Source: Solen grandis (Eukaryota > Mollusca > Bivalvia > Adapedonta > Solenidae). Taken from it: a stretch of DNA of 64,000 nucleotides. The notes under the pieces are model-generated. The model searched no databases. It was not told the origin of the DNA and saw only the letters and a list, made by a program, of their open reading frames with translations. Of this stretch, positions 11,147-24,500 are shown one piece after another. Where the stretch lies: the NCBI GenBank assembly GCA_021229015.1, contig CM037784.1, positions 63,024,813 through 63,088,812 on the forward strand, written 5' to 3'. Each line of letters starts with the position of its first letter. The first letter of the stretch is position 1. The translations under genes were made by a program, and so were the position numbers.

Positions 11147-11744
11147 TTTTAAAGATGTAGGGTTGACAGATCTCAAGTAAAGCTAATTATAAACCCTACA
11201 TTCTTTTGAAAATTTAAGCTTAAACCTCATAAAAAAAAACAATGTAAAAATATATGAGCATGAATTTACTGAACTTTAAATGGTATATTTAACAATGGAT
11301 TTTTGGACGTATTTTTTGAGGATGAAATCAAGATTTTTTTCAAAATGTTTCAATATACATGTAGTTTTCTGTTGATTTCTATGCAACCAGTTATGCAAAA
11401 AGTAGTTTTGAAGTAGGAGATATTTAATATTTTTTATATTCCATATGCACACCATAACTAATGTGTGCGCACTAGACTGATCAGAATTGAAGATATTTGT
11501 TACTTGAAAGATTGAACTCTTATCTGTGTCACATTAATGTCAGGTTTCATCATTGAACTAATGTGGTAGTTATCCCAAACAGGCAATAACTACTGCATGC
11601 ATATGCAATAGTAATCTCGTTAGCAAAAAATATAAAAACAAGAACTGTCACAGCCAGTGACATTGAGTTGCTTTGACACAGAGCGTTTTGCCATTTTAGC
11701 ACATACTTCATGTACAGTAGACTTGGGTGTTTCTTGGAAAACCA

Positions 11745-11985
11745 TTAACCCTTCCCTCATAGAGACTCATTTTGACGCACTCAACAGGTACCACATAAAG
11801 CTTGATCTGCAGAAAACCACAGTTAAGCCTTACCAAATTTAATTATAGAGTCCTCATTTCCAGACCACTGAGGAGCAGCGAACAGCATAAAACCTGATCA
11901 GCCTGCGAGTTACTCGCAGGCTGAACTGGTTTTATGCTGATCGCATAGGTCTTTTCATGGTGTCCTCTATGAGGGAAAGGGTTAA
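11745..11985. mobile_element. TTAA-ended miniature element, copy 3
   Basis: 241 bp with intact TTAA at both ends and the central CTGCGAGTTACTCGCAG palindrome. Confidence 0.87.
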
Positions 11986-12563
11986 ACATATGTCCCCTTC
12001 CCAATAGCCCTATCAACGAAGGGGAATAATTCAAAATATATTGAAGTTAAAGAGTTATGGTTTTTGTAATCTGCACCTTCTTTCATATGTTCAGTCTGTA
12101 TATGAAGTTACATGCCAGTGGGTGCAAATATCCATCCATCCAGGACAGAGTTAATGTCCAGAAACTGAAAAATACCCCCATTTTATGACCTTTGATCTGC
12201 AATTGTGACCTTGATCTTTGAGTTACAAACCTCTTTTGCGTGACACTCTGTCTTCTTGAGAAGATCATTGGTGCCAAATTATATCAAAATGCATGTATGC
12301 AAGACAAAGTTATTGTCCGGAAACGAAAATGCCAGATGGATACACTATGCTAGCTAGCTTTGGGGGCATAAAAATCTGCCATGTCCCCTTTATGCCAATA
12401 TGTATAAATCTTAAAATTACAACTTCTAAGAAATAAATCAAACCAATTGTGTCCATGATGATCTTTTTTTCAAGCAGAGGTCTTATATAATTCAGTTTCT
12501 TGTTTGGTTAAGTGTATCATCCCATCCACAGTATTTTAACCTCTTACCTCATATAGACTTATT

Positions 12564-12803
12564 TTAACCCTTTCCCTCACATAGACTCATTTTGACGCAC
12601 TCATTAGGTACTACATAAAGCCTGATCTGCAGAAAACCAGTTAAACCTTACCAAATTTAATTACAAAATCCTCATTTCCAGACCACTGAGGAGCAGGGAA
12701 CAGCATAAAACCTGATCAGCCTGCGAGTTACTCGCAGGCTGATCTGGTTTTATGCTGTTCGCATAGGTCTTTTCATGGTTTCCTCTATGAGGGAAAGGGA
12801 TAA
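12564..12803. mobile_element. TTAA-ended miniature element, copy 4
   Basis: 240 bp. The left TTAA is intact and the right end is mutated to ATAA. Only about 0.6 kb from copy 3 and in the same orientation. Confidence 0.85.
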
Positions 12804-12879
12804 TACACTGACTTACAACATGCAGACCCTGATCAGAGACTGCTCTGTTTGATTATACAATATTGTAGCTTAAAGAAAT

Positions 12880-13150
12880 ATTTCATTTAAAGTTCCAGTA
12901 AATTAATATTCATGTCAAGAATTTGTAATTTGAGGACATTTCTATTTAAGACGAACGCAGTGCTGATATACTGTGAGATCACTCCATAGTCGAGTGAACA
13001 TATACAACTTCTGACAATGGGCCAACCAGTCCTGGAACTACCCTTATGTATTAAGTGCCATGCACAAGAGAAATATACCATTTTCGTTGACTGGTATGTC
13101 ACAGCTGGGAATCAAACCCATGTATTTAATCCATATATCTAATCAGTCAT
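12880..13150 (-). mobile_element. tRNA-derived SINE-like repeat, inverted
   Basis: On the minus strand CATGGGTTTGATTCCC resembles a B box, and GGGTAGTTCCAGGACTGGTT resembles the body of the SINE at 9855 (TTTCCAGGACTGGTTGGCC). Boundaries are approximate. Confidence 0.55.
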
Positions 13151-14776
13151 TGAGGCTGTCTCTTACATTTAAACTTACGGAAGTAAACTGGCAGGATTGA
13201 AGAAAATGTAAGAAAAACATGACAAAATATTCTTTTATTTCTCTAACAAAGTAACAGTAAATCTGTCAAAACAAAAATGTAAACCTTTAAAAAGAAACAT
13301 GACATTTTTTGTTGCATAGTTACATGTGGATTTGCAACATTGGTAGGTGTCCCTTTTAATAACTTATCATATTCCTGATCACATGAGAGCTATAGAGAAT
13401 GACCTGTATGTCAATACAGAACCAAATCAACCTGGTATAACAGAGTAGGTTGATCCGCTTTATATTCTGTAGTTATCTGTAATTATCACTACCTTTGAGA
13501 TGAGAAGGATAAAAACAGACTGTAAGACCTATCTAGATTTAAATTTTAGTATGATGTGACTTTTCAGTAAACTGTCATGGTGTAGGCAAACAACTGTGAT
13601 GTCTACATACAAATTAACCCTATACTTCATAATATTCACTTGTTTTGACACCTTGGCAAAAAGCAGAACCAGATCACATTCATCAAGTCATTAATTTGTC
13701 TTTGAATATTTATGAGGTTATGCTTTAAATGCCCTTATAAGCTAGAAAGCCAGTCTGTCAAGTTGTGATGAACAGAAAGCTGTATGTCTGCAAATTGTAA
13801 AAAAATTGCAGTCCAGGGCGAAGACTTTCCCAAAAGTTGGAGACCTCTGGTTTCTGTCTCAATTATTTTATATGAATATTTTATAAACTGTCATCATGTC
13901 ATCAATAAAAAAAATCAGAAATGCAAAAAACATTTTTCTGAAAACAAAATCATAAAAGATTCCCCAAAAGTGTGAGAAATAAATGCTTCCAACCTTAATG
14001 TTAACATACCTCAAAACCCTTTACGTCTCAAATACATATTTTAATGTCTTGGTAAACAGAGCATACCCAGATGAGAAAGCTTCATCCAATCTCCAGGGTG
14101 GATCTGTCTGATCACAGTCTCTCGTGTTTACTCTGACAGTATTGAATCTAGATTCTACACAATCTGCATGGCATTCCTATACAGTTTGGACATCAGAATA
14201 ATCATTAAGTCGTAAATCTGTACCAGAGTATTCATGAAATAAAGGATTATTAAAATGATATCTAATGAGTAACAGCAAGTCAAGGAATTATTCCAGTTTT
14301 TAACAACTGGATTTTTTGGATATGAGTTACAACCTATGTAAAAGTGTGATGAAAAAAAAAATCATAAAACTAAACTTTAAAGTATTTCAGTATACAGTTT
14401 TAAACTAATTTTAAAATGAACACAATATTATGTCAGTGACTCCCTCTTTTGCATGTTATTATAAAACAACCCGCAATATACAGAGAAGCTATACATAACA
14501 ATAAGCTTGATTATATAAATGTGACAGCTGTTAAAAACAGATCCATTGTCTGACCCATGTTTCGCAAAACATTCAAACTGAGATATTCCTCAACTCAAAA
14601 ATCTGTATAATCAAAAAATAGATTTTTTGAAAACAAAAATCTGTGAGAGCATGCTAATAATAGCAAATACTGGCATGCATAAGTAAATATCTATGTATAA
14701 AATAAATATAGGAGTTCTAGACTTTCAAAATATTGAAAATCTATTTTTTTTTTTGTGAATAGGCAGTATGGAAGAA

Positions 14777-15547
14777 CAGTAGAACCTCGCCAAACCGAAC
14801 TCATTAAACCGAATTCCTCGCTATTTCTAATTTCCCTTTTAAATAAAATGTTTAATCCGAATTTCGCTATTTTATTTTTTAGCTATTTCAAAGTAAAAAT
14901 CCCAAAATTCCAGAGGTCACAATTCATGTACATTTTCCAATTTTTATTTGAAGTCAAAATTTCATAAATTTTCGTGAACTAATTATCGTCCTTAACATCA
15001 ATCGTATCCAGTTAGGTAACCAAGTTTATTTTGCGGAGGCACCTTGAGTGATGGCTCAGGCAAGTATTTCACACCTTTTTTCAAGATTGGGATGGGCACC
15101 CTGTGTCCCACCGGAAATGTTGATTATTGCTAATCGATGTCCGACAGGTTGCATAATATGCTTGTGTCAGCAGATAAACCCAGGTGCAAGATCTTTAGTA
15201 CATTTCATATCATCGTGTTCGTCACCGGCATGCGACGCTACCTGAAGCAGCAGATCGACGGTAAAAATATATATCATTGCTTGACATGGTAGAATGATTA
15301 TGTTCATCAGAAGCATCTAAGTTAATCATGATATATTTTCATTACTTTTCATAACTTGCAAATAGTATATATGTACATCTAATAGGTGTTCGTCACGGCA
15401 TAACGATTTCCACAAAATGCACCGGTAATGAAAACGCAGACATGCACACTCACAAACGGAAATTTCCATCGGATTTTTAATCTGAATAATCGTTATTTCG
15501 AAGTTTCAGCTTGGTCCCAAGGACTTCGACTTAATGAGGTTCTACTG
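14777..15547. mobile_element. Non-autonomous Tc1/pogo-like element
   Basis: Inverted ends CAGTAGAACCTCG at the left and AATGAGGTTCTACTG at the right, typical of pogo/Tigger derivatives. The inner end regions also match (CCGAACTCATTAAACCGAAT, and CCCAAGGACTTCGACTTAAT in reverse sense). 771 bp, with no transposase domain recognisable in any frame. Confidence 0.72.
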
Positions 15548-15559
15548 TATATATATAAT

Positions 15560-17530
15560 GTAATCTGTAAGTTTTCACATTAATAATGTAAGAATTCAAT
15601 GATTCTTCAATAATCAAAGCACAGTCAGCCAGTGTTAATGAGGTGGTCTAATGGTTTTTGAAGAGTAGGTATAGGGAAAGGATCTAAATAGTGTAGTCCT
15701 TCTATGAAGGGAGAACTAAAAATGAAGTGACCTTAGAAGGAGATTAACTGTATATGAGTCCATATGTTTGTAACTTGTACAATAGAAAATCTCTAAAATG
15801 TCCATGCTCATAACCAGAGACTACAATTACAGCATTATGATCCAGTAAGCAAGAAGTGCTCCTTTTCTCCTTGAACAGGAGCTGAAATTGTTAGAAATGG
15901 AAAAAACGTAGGAAAACGAATTTGGCTTAAATGCTCTTACATTTGCAAGTGGATAGATTTTGTCAATTATATGCATATGATAAAAACCAACATATACATA
16001 AATACCATCAGTAATAGAACCATAGCATGGACAAAATCAATGCCTAAATACATGTATTATCTATATATGCACTACCTTTATATAAAGCATGATTCCCACA
16101 TGAATACGAGTCCCAAAAATATCAATTCAAAAATACATGTATATGTCTATACATAGTTAATAAGATCCCCAATATCTGTACTGTGCAGATAAATGTTCAT
16201 TATAATCCTATTTTTGGGGTCCAAACCTAAATATCAGATTAGACTGGTTAGTATAGTAAATAAATGACAACAATACTTGAACGAAAGTAAAATTTGGTTT
16301 GAATGTCAATAGTTAAAACTGTTCTACTGGTATCTGCTTCAAGGTGTAACACACTGTGAGAGATCTGCACAGTATATAAAGCTTTAAACCAATAATTGAG
16401 TCTACATTCTGTCACGGTCAGTATCACAACAAGATAACTTGACATTAAATATATCACAACAAATACAATGGTGTAAATTACAATCCTCGTTTTTACTGTA
16501 TAAACACAGTACTGGTGTCTTAAGATGTATTCCCAATAGGGGAAAATATGTTTACAACAAAAATCTGCTTTTCTAAAAAGCCCTTAAAACATACTGCAGG
16601 TATTATTCCTTCCTTTAGTTCTACATTATGGATGCACTATTCAGCCATTCTGAGGTATGAAAATTGGAAAGGCTGAAGGTGTTAGTTCACTTAAAATGTA
16701 GCATTTCACTGTGGGAATGATATATTAGGGGTCTTCATTTTAGCAGAAACACTGACAAGGGTCGATCCTTGTTGATAAAAAGTAACTTCAGAGATACATA
16801 AATTGTGGATACTTCCTGTGTAATGGATCTGGATAATGATGACAACCTGAAATAAATTGCTGATTTTTCAGGATATGCAAACTGGCAACTTCAATTTACT
16901 ATACTGATTACAATGGACTTCAGTAAATAAAATGGTAAAGTCTGATAAAATTAAGAGATTCTGGCCACTATGAATCAGTAATACCCTGTTGCATTTTAGT
17001 TGATATGCTAACAGCAGCACTTTCCAATTGAACATTTAATGGTAGCATAAAATATATGATAAAAAAAATGAAAGCTAAATGCCAATATGAGAGAATATTC
17101 CTTGAAATACCAAATAATAAGAATTTCACAAACCTACAATTAACAAAAAATATTTTTGAAGAGGACAGTATTAAAACCCAATCTGTTTTTGAAATTGTGC
17201 TAATATCAGGAAGTCATGTGCAACCTTAATTTGTATATAAACCCTTTTTTATATAATTTTTGAACAGAAAACCATTTTTCAAAATAAAATTACTACTTAA
17301 AGAACTGTAAAAATATCTAAAAAGTAAGTAAGTCTGCCAACTTAGAAAAATAACCTCTCTACAGACAAAAATATCTACTAACAATCACTTAAAAATAAAT
17401 AACTTTTTTGACATTAATTTTGCAAATACATATGGTGTTGTCCATTCACAATGATTCTAATATTTTCCTTTCACAGAAAATCCCCATAATTATTGATAAT
17501 GAAAAACTGAAAACTGTTCCTAGTACACCT
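15560..17530. other. No gene recognised between the pogo-like element and the GORAB 3' end
   Basis: AT-rich. No conserved open frames and no strong repeat. The right part may be GORAB 3' UTR or downstream flank. Confidence 0.5.
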
Positions 17531-17531
17531 G

Positions 17532-17733
17532 GCGTGTGTTCAGTATGACAAACTGTATACAACCGTACGCTTACAGTCAGCTATGAAACTCTCAGTGTAA
17601 TAAACCATGATGTTCACGTATCCCTATGTACAGCATAAAGTGCATGTGAATAGCATGGTATATGGTCCCAAGACAACTCCATAGCTGACTGTAAGTGACC
17701 GGTTGCATATGGTTTGGCATACTGAACACACGC
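17532..17733. repeat. Long imperfect hairpin, probably in the GORAB 3' UTR
   Basis: Left arm 17532-17585 and right arm 17680-17733 are inverted copies of each other with scattered mismatches. Both arms share GCGTGTGTTCAGTATG and CTTACAGTCAGCTATG. The loop pairs further (ACCATG and TTCAC blocks), so the 202 bp could fold almost end to end. It lies just beyond the GORAB stop codon, and I cannot show that it is transcribed. It could also be a miniature element. Confidence 0.7.
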
Positions 17734-18083
17734 AAGAAAGAAACCTTTAAAACACAGATCGACATGCTTATCACATATATTGGCTCCTGCATTACCAAAA
17801 GGAACCCTGAAGGACACACTTTATCAGGAAACTGTTCCATCAAAATCCCACTTACTGGGTACTTTTTCCTCAGTCACTTCTGAGTCTTTAAGATCACCTG
17901 TTAGCAAATTATCCACCGTTTTTAGCTCTTTATTTACATTATATCTCATTTCATGTATCAGTTTATCTGTCTGTCCCACCTTTATTTTGTCCGACAAAAT
18001 GTCTGTGGACTCTGGATGAAGATCTGAGGAAGACTGGCTAGCTGGATTTTCAACTGATGAACAATCTACATTTTTAACATTAT

Positions 18084-18582
18084 CTACTCCTTTGCTGTCA
18101 GATCACTTTTTTCCTCACTTACATTCCCAGATTCTTTTTTATCACTATCATGCTTGTCACTTTGAGATTCAGTTTCATTTATGGAATTATTGAGCATTTT
18201 GTCTGCGTTTACAGTATCTTCCTCTCCAGATGCAGCAGTTTCCTGTGAGACACTGGATGATGATGTTGATGATGTTGGAACAGCGGAGGTATCCTCTGAT
18301 GATGAAGTAGGCAATGATACATGCTTCAGACTGGTGGGTGACAGGGGAACTGTAGAGGGTTGGAAAGAAGTCAGGGGAGGTAATTCTGGCAGAGTCAGGT
18401 CCTCGTCCGTGCTCTCCATTTCCAGCTCCTTCATCAGCGCAGCCAGCTTCTTGGCCTTGCGGACCTCGTTCTGGTGGATGATAGTGTACAGATGCTCCGT
18501 TAACTGCTCTTTGAGCTCAGCCTTGGAATGAAGGTCCACCTTGCTGGCTACATACTCAGCCTCAGCCTTCTCAAATCTCTTC
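18084..18582 (-). CDS. GORAB: GORAB terminal coding exon 6
   Basis: ACATAG acceptor, then [14 protein letters not shown] and [20 protein letters not shown], the best-conserved GORAB block, followed by a Ser/Thr/Asp/Glu-rich tail ending SDLTAKE and TAG at 18084-18086. The +1 frame is open from 18102 to TGA at 17824-17826 and has the same composition. Confidence 0.9.
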
Positions 18583-21500
18583 CTATGTTTATAAAAAGAG
18601 AGAAATAAATATCTGTGATAAATTAAAGAAAACAAGAACTATCATTGACGATGATGAATACTCCAAGATACGGCTTTGTCACGGTTACTGTTACCATGTC
18701 AGACAGTCTTTATAAAGTTAAAGGATAAAATAAAAAAAGCACCAAAACCAGGCAGAGCTCTGATACACTTACACATGTATTGCTGACAAAAAATATCTAA
18801 TAATTTATTCAATTATTATACAAGAGGGCCATGATGGCCCTGAATCGCTCACCTGAGTACCATTGCTTCAACTGATGTCAAGGTTTTTAAACAGACAAGG
18901 ATTCTGATATAACTTAATCTAAAACATTTTACCCCCTGACAATACTACACACCAAATATCTAAGCAATGGGCCATATGGTTTCAGAGAAGACTTGGGCGC
19001 AGGGTCATTTATCACCGTAGGGCCAAGACTTTGAAAATCTTTGTAATGAACCATTAGATAATTATTATATAAAACAAGAGGGCCAAGATGGCCCTTGGTC
19101 GCTCACCTGAGAAAGATGATTGCTTAAGAAATAAAGATGCTTAAGTGTAAAAGTGAAATCTGGCTTTTTTTTATGGTGATATGGGCATACCTCCTAAATT
19201 TACAAGTCAATATCAGTTATAATTGAACCCGATTGTGAGATTATGGGCATAAACATTGTCTAAAAGTTTAAAAAAGATTGTTAAAAAAATGAAGTTGGTA
19301 GAGAATAAACAAAGTGAAATCTGACATTTTTTGAATATTAAAAGGGGCATAACTCCTAACCTAATAGACAGATATCAGCCATAATCGAACTCAATCGAGA
19401 CCTTATGGTCATAAGCATTGTCATAAAGTTTGAAGATGATTGCTTAAAAGATGAAGATGCTAGAGTGTAAACAAAGTGAAATATGGCATTTTTTAATATT
19501 AAAAGGGGCATAACTTCTGACCTAATTGACCGATCTCAGCCATAATCGAACTCAATCAAGACCTTATGGTAATAAGCATTGCCATAAAGTTTGAAGATGA
19601 TTGCTCAAAAGATGAAGAAGCTAGAGTGTAAACAACGTGAAATATGGCATTTTTTTAATATTAAAAGGGGCATAACTCTGACCTAATTGACGATCTCAGC
19701 CATAATCGAACTCAATCGAAAAGCTAGAGTGTAAACAACGTGAAATATGGCATTTTTTTAATATTAAAAGGGGCATAACTCCTGACCTAATTGACGGATC
19801 TCAGCCATAATCGAACTCAATCGAGACATTATGGTCATAAACATTGTCTTAAAGTTTGAAGATGATTGCTTAAGAAATAAAGGTGATAGAGTGTAAACAC
19901 TAAAAATTGTTGACGCCGCACGACGCACGACAGACGACGGACGCTCATGGGATCACAATAGCTCACCCTGAGCTTTGCTCAGGTGAGCTAAAAATTAAGT
20001 TGATCATGACATACCAAGGATATATGCAAACCAGTGTTGGTACTTATAAATGCTGTGAAGTTATATCAAAATCTGACCAATAGTAGCTGAGAAATAGAGC
20101 AGATAAAATATATTCAAGAAATATGGCAAGGGGGACATAACTCAATGAGAACTGAAGCAAGCAAGACATGCCTACAATATGAGCAAGTAGGGTTGGTATT
20201 TATAATTGTTGTGAAGTTAAATAAAAAGTAGCCAAGAAAAAGTGTGGGCAAAATAGCTTCAATAAATACAACAAAGGGCTATAACTCATATAAATTCAAG
20301 CTGGTCATGATGTGTCAATAATATGCGCAACTAGACTTGGTACTTATGAGTGTTGTGAAGTTAAATCAAAATCAGACCAATAGTAGCCAAGAAATATGTA
20401 GACAAAATATATACACTTTATATAACAATGGGCCAATACTCCTATAAAAATCAAATCATTCATGATGTGTCAATGATATACGCAACTAGACTTGACACTT
20501 ATTAATACTGTGAAGTTAAATCAAAATCGACAATTGGTAGCCAAGATATAGAGTGGACAAAATACATTTAATAAATATAACAAGAGTATTCTTTGGAACA
20601 CATGTATCACCTGCTGAAGCATGTCGGAAGAAGTGTGACAGTCAAGCATGACGCCTTGACGGAAAAAGTGTGACAGACAGAAAGACAACAGTTAAGTGAT
20701 CCCTGCTTACAGCAGGTGACACAACAAAGGCCCATAACTGATTTGAAATCCAGCTGATAAAGATGTGCCAATGGTAAGCGCAACTTGGCTTGGGACTTAT
20801 TAATGCTGTGAAGTTAAATCAAAATCCAACCAAAGGTAGCCAAGAAATTGTGCGGACAATATAGATTTTAGAAATATAACAAAGGACCATAACTCATTCA
20901 AAATCAAGGTTTTGAGGTGAATCATAACATGCAAACCATATGCACAACTTGGCTTGGTATTTATCAGTCATATAAAGTTTCATCAAAATCCGACCGAAGG
21001 TAACCGAGAAATAGGATGGACAAATCTTGTACAGACAGACAGATGTGACTCCAATATAGCCCCCATATACTTCTTATCTGGGTGTATATAAATTATAAAG
21101 GTATAATAAATTCAGGGAAAATTCTGTTTGACAAATTTGCAAAATCTTCCAAAACTGATATAGCAATTAACTAAGCATATATAAGGTAAGTTTCTGTTGG
21201 AGGAATCTGCTAATTAGAAAACAACAGCTACAAAAAAAACCACCTAGATTTAACACATATGAACAATTATTTCAGTAAATTATAGGGCCTACAAGTATAC
21301 TTTACTTACTGAGCTTCCATGAAATCACGACTGGCATCCTCTATCTTGTCCCTGATCACCTGGACATCAGCCGTCAGAAGATGGTCAAGTTTTGATAACT
21401 CCTTCTGGATATGCTCCAGTTTAAATGCTTCTTTTTGAGCCTGCTTTTTCCTGTGAATTTTAAAATACAAATTTTATGTATCAGTAATAAAACTTGTTAT

Positions 21501-24500
21501 CAAGAAAAAAAATGTCACTACAGAACACATACTTCTAATCAAGTGTTTAGGATATATCACAAATACACTTACCTAACAAAAATAAATGTGGAAAAGCTAT
21601 TCACTATACAATAACAGTTAATACCTTGTTTCTAATAATACTAGCTTTCAAAATACATTTGTACATCATTACTATATTTAAAAAATATATTTGATTATGT
21701 AGAAATTTGCGTTTTATATTCTATTTCAAATCTTCAGACATCTGTGTTCTATATAGTCTTGTCAAAGAAAAACATTAAACACTTTTTAATCTGATAGCAA
21801 ATACATTCATTTAGGAGATTTTTCAATTGAAGAAGGGGATAAAAACACAACCTCCTTGGCAAAAGTGTTTATTTATACTATGACAGTCAATAGTTTGATT
21901 CATAAAATAAATAACTATAAAACAAAATGTAAGCTAACAAACCTTTCTGTCAGAGTCTTAGACAGCAAGGCTTTCTTTTGTTTGTTTGCCTCTTCCATTA
22001 CTTTTTGTTGTTCTCTGAACTTCTCCAGGGACATCATGTCTCGGCTGTTGTGGAGAAAAATCCAACTGATATCAGTTTTATCATGTGTGCATTAAAAATA
22101 ATCTATGTGATATCCAAGACACCTAACAATATTAATAAACTAAACCTTTGTTATACTGACTTTCTGCTGCTTTCATTATTGTTTATTTATCACAGAAATA
22201 TAGTAACGTTTTGATTTTATTACAGTTTATTGTCTGTGTCTTACGTTAAAGCTTCTTCATCGTTGAGATCCTCAATCTTGGCATCATCTTTGTCGTCATT
22301 GGTTGATGTACTTTGTTTCTCTATGTCTTTGCTTGTAGTGACAGGCTCTTGTGGATTTTCTTTTGAATTTTTTTGTGATACCACCTAGAAAAAAATCAAT
22401 TTTACTATTTTCTGATGAGAAGAGAAAACATCAATTCAAAGTCACATTTAAATAGCAAACAAGGCAGTCCAAAGGACAGCTATATCCCCCGCCGCTGGCC
22501 AAATATTAGAATTTGTTTGGTCATAGGATTATGTTCACCTTTACCAGGCATGGTTGTAGCAGACATAGAAGATCAGTTTAAGACAATTCAACTTTCCGGA
22601 GTTATGTATGAATCTCAGAATTCGGAGGCACATATATTAAAAGTTTACTGACAAGTTTTACACATCAGCTCAATGAGGTTAACATTTTAGCCGAGTTTGA
22701 AGAAAATGTGTCCAAGCGTTCATGAGATATGGAGCGGACACGAAAATAACATTTGACCTGCAAGTATGACCTTGACCTTGAGCCAGCGTGACCACCTCAT
22801 GCCTTCTGCACATCAGCTCAATGAGGTTAACATTTTAGCCGAGTTTGAAGAAAATGTGTCCAAGCGTTCATGAGATATGAATGGACACGAAAATACCATT
22901 TGACCTTCAAGTATGACCTTGACCTTGAGCCAGCATGACCGCCTCATGCCTTCTGCACATCAGCTCAATGAGGTTAACATTTTAGCCGAGTTTGAAGAAA
23001 ATGTGTCCAAGCGTTCATGAGATATGAATGGACACGAAAATATCATTTGACCTTCAAGTATGACCTTGACCTTGAGCCAGCATGACCGCCTCATGCCCTC
23101 TGCACATCAGCTCAATGAGGTTAACATTTTAGCCAAGTTTGAAGAAAATGTGTCCAAGCGTTCATGAGATATGGAGCGGACACAAAAATAACATTTGACC
23201 TTCAAGTATGACCTTGCCCTTGAGCCAGCGTGACTGCCTCATGCCTTCTGCACATCAGCTCAATGAGATTAACATTTTAGCCGAGTTTGAAGAAAATGTG
23301 TCCAAGCGTTCATGAGATTTTGACCTTCAAGTATGACCTTGACCTTGAGCCAGCGTGACCGCCACATGCCTTCTGCACATCAGCTCAATGAGGTTAACAC
23401 TTTAGCCGAGTTTGAAGAAAATGTGTCCAAGCGTTCATGAGATATGGAGCGGACACGAAAATGTTTCGGACACACTGACGGACGGACTGACGGATCGACG
23501 AAGGGCATTCCTATAACCCCCCTCCCGCTTCGCAATGGGGGATTAACAAGAAAAAAAAAGTAATTCATCAACCCCCCCCCCCACCAAAAAAACCCCCTGA
23601 ATGTCTCATGTAGATAATCATATATGTTAATTAAGTGCAGTCTTAATGAGTGAAACATTCTGACATAGTATAATTGTAATCAGGAGAGAAAAATGTGCAG
23701 CCAGGCTGAGACTTGAATCCAGGACCCCTCACTTACAGAGCAAGTGCTCTACTGACCCAGCTACTGTTACTTTTAGACATGGTCTGTGAAGAACTGGTGA
23801 GGGGTTCTGGGATCTAGCCCCGGTCTGGCAGCGCACATTTATCACTTGTTTACGACTTGTACATAGACTCTACAACTCTAAAATTTAAGAAATCAGTTAT
23901 CTTAAAACAACAATAATAATCTAATCAAATGCAGCTTACAGCTGTTTCCTTTTCTGACATTTTAAGATCCAGAGGCTGGGGGCAGGATTCAGATTCTTTT
24001 GAAGCTTGTCGTCTATTTGCCTCCTGTCTGTCAGGTGCACCTACAGATTTTCTAACATTTTCAGCAGGTGGTCCTGTAATTATAGATAAGATGCACAACT
24101 TGAGCAACAAGAAATGTTTGAAATGATATTTAAAAGTAAAAAACAAAAACATCAATTTTGTATATTTTTTTTACAAATTTAGAAAGCTAACATAATTGCA
24201 TAATAATAAATTAGCGCAGACACAAGTTTGAGTGAGCTGTTAAAATTTTCTGACAGCTAAATGTAGCATTATTGACTGTTAGTTCAATCAAATTCAAATA
24301 CAAGGTACAATACCAAGTAAAGAAGGTTTTAAATGTGTGTTAATCATCAATAGGTTGACATATATATAAATCATTATAACTTTACAAATACATACAAACT
24401 GCACATGAGGGTAAAAATATATACAACATTTCAGCACATTGGGACAAAGAGGGTTAGGTATGAATGTGTTAAACTGAACAAGAAAAAAAAACCCTCAACA

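Noticed and set aside
17592..17843. Two overlapping minus-strand open frames downstream of GORAB
   Set aside because: They cover the long hairpin and only partly overlap the +1 open frame, and neither has the acidic GORAB-tail composition.
18181..18531. A 116-codon plus-strand open frame
   Set aside because: It is the antisense shadow of the conserved GORAB terminal exon.
22660..23470. Regularly spaced repeats that could suggest a CRISPR array
   Set aside because: The repeat unit is the whole 147-bp monomer without unique spacers, and the setting is an animal genome. It is a minisatellite core of a mobile element.
23696..23775. A possible tRNA gene on the minus strand
   Set aside because: Same reasoning: promoter boxes without a sound cloverleaf, and flanking sequence typical of SINEs.
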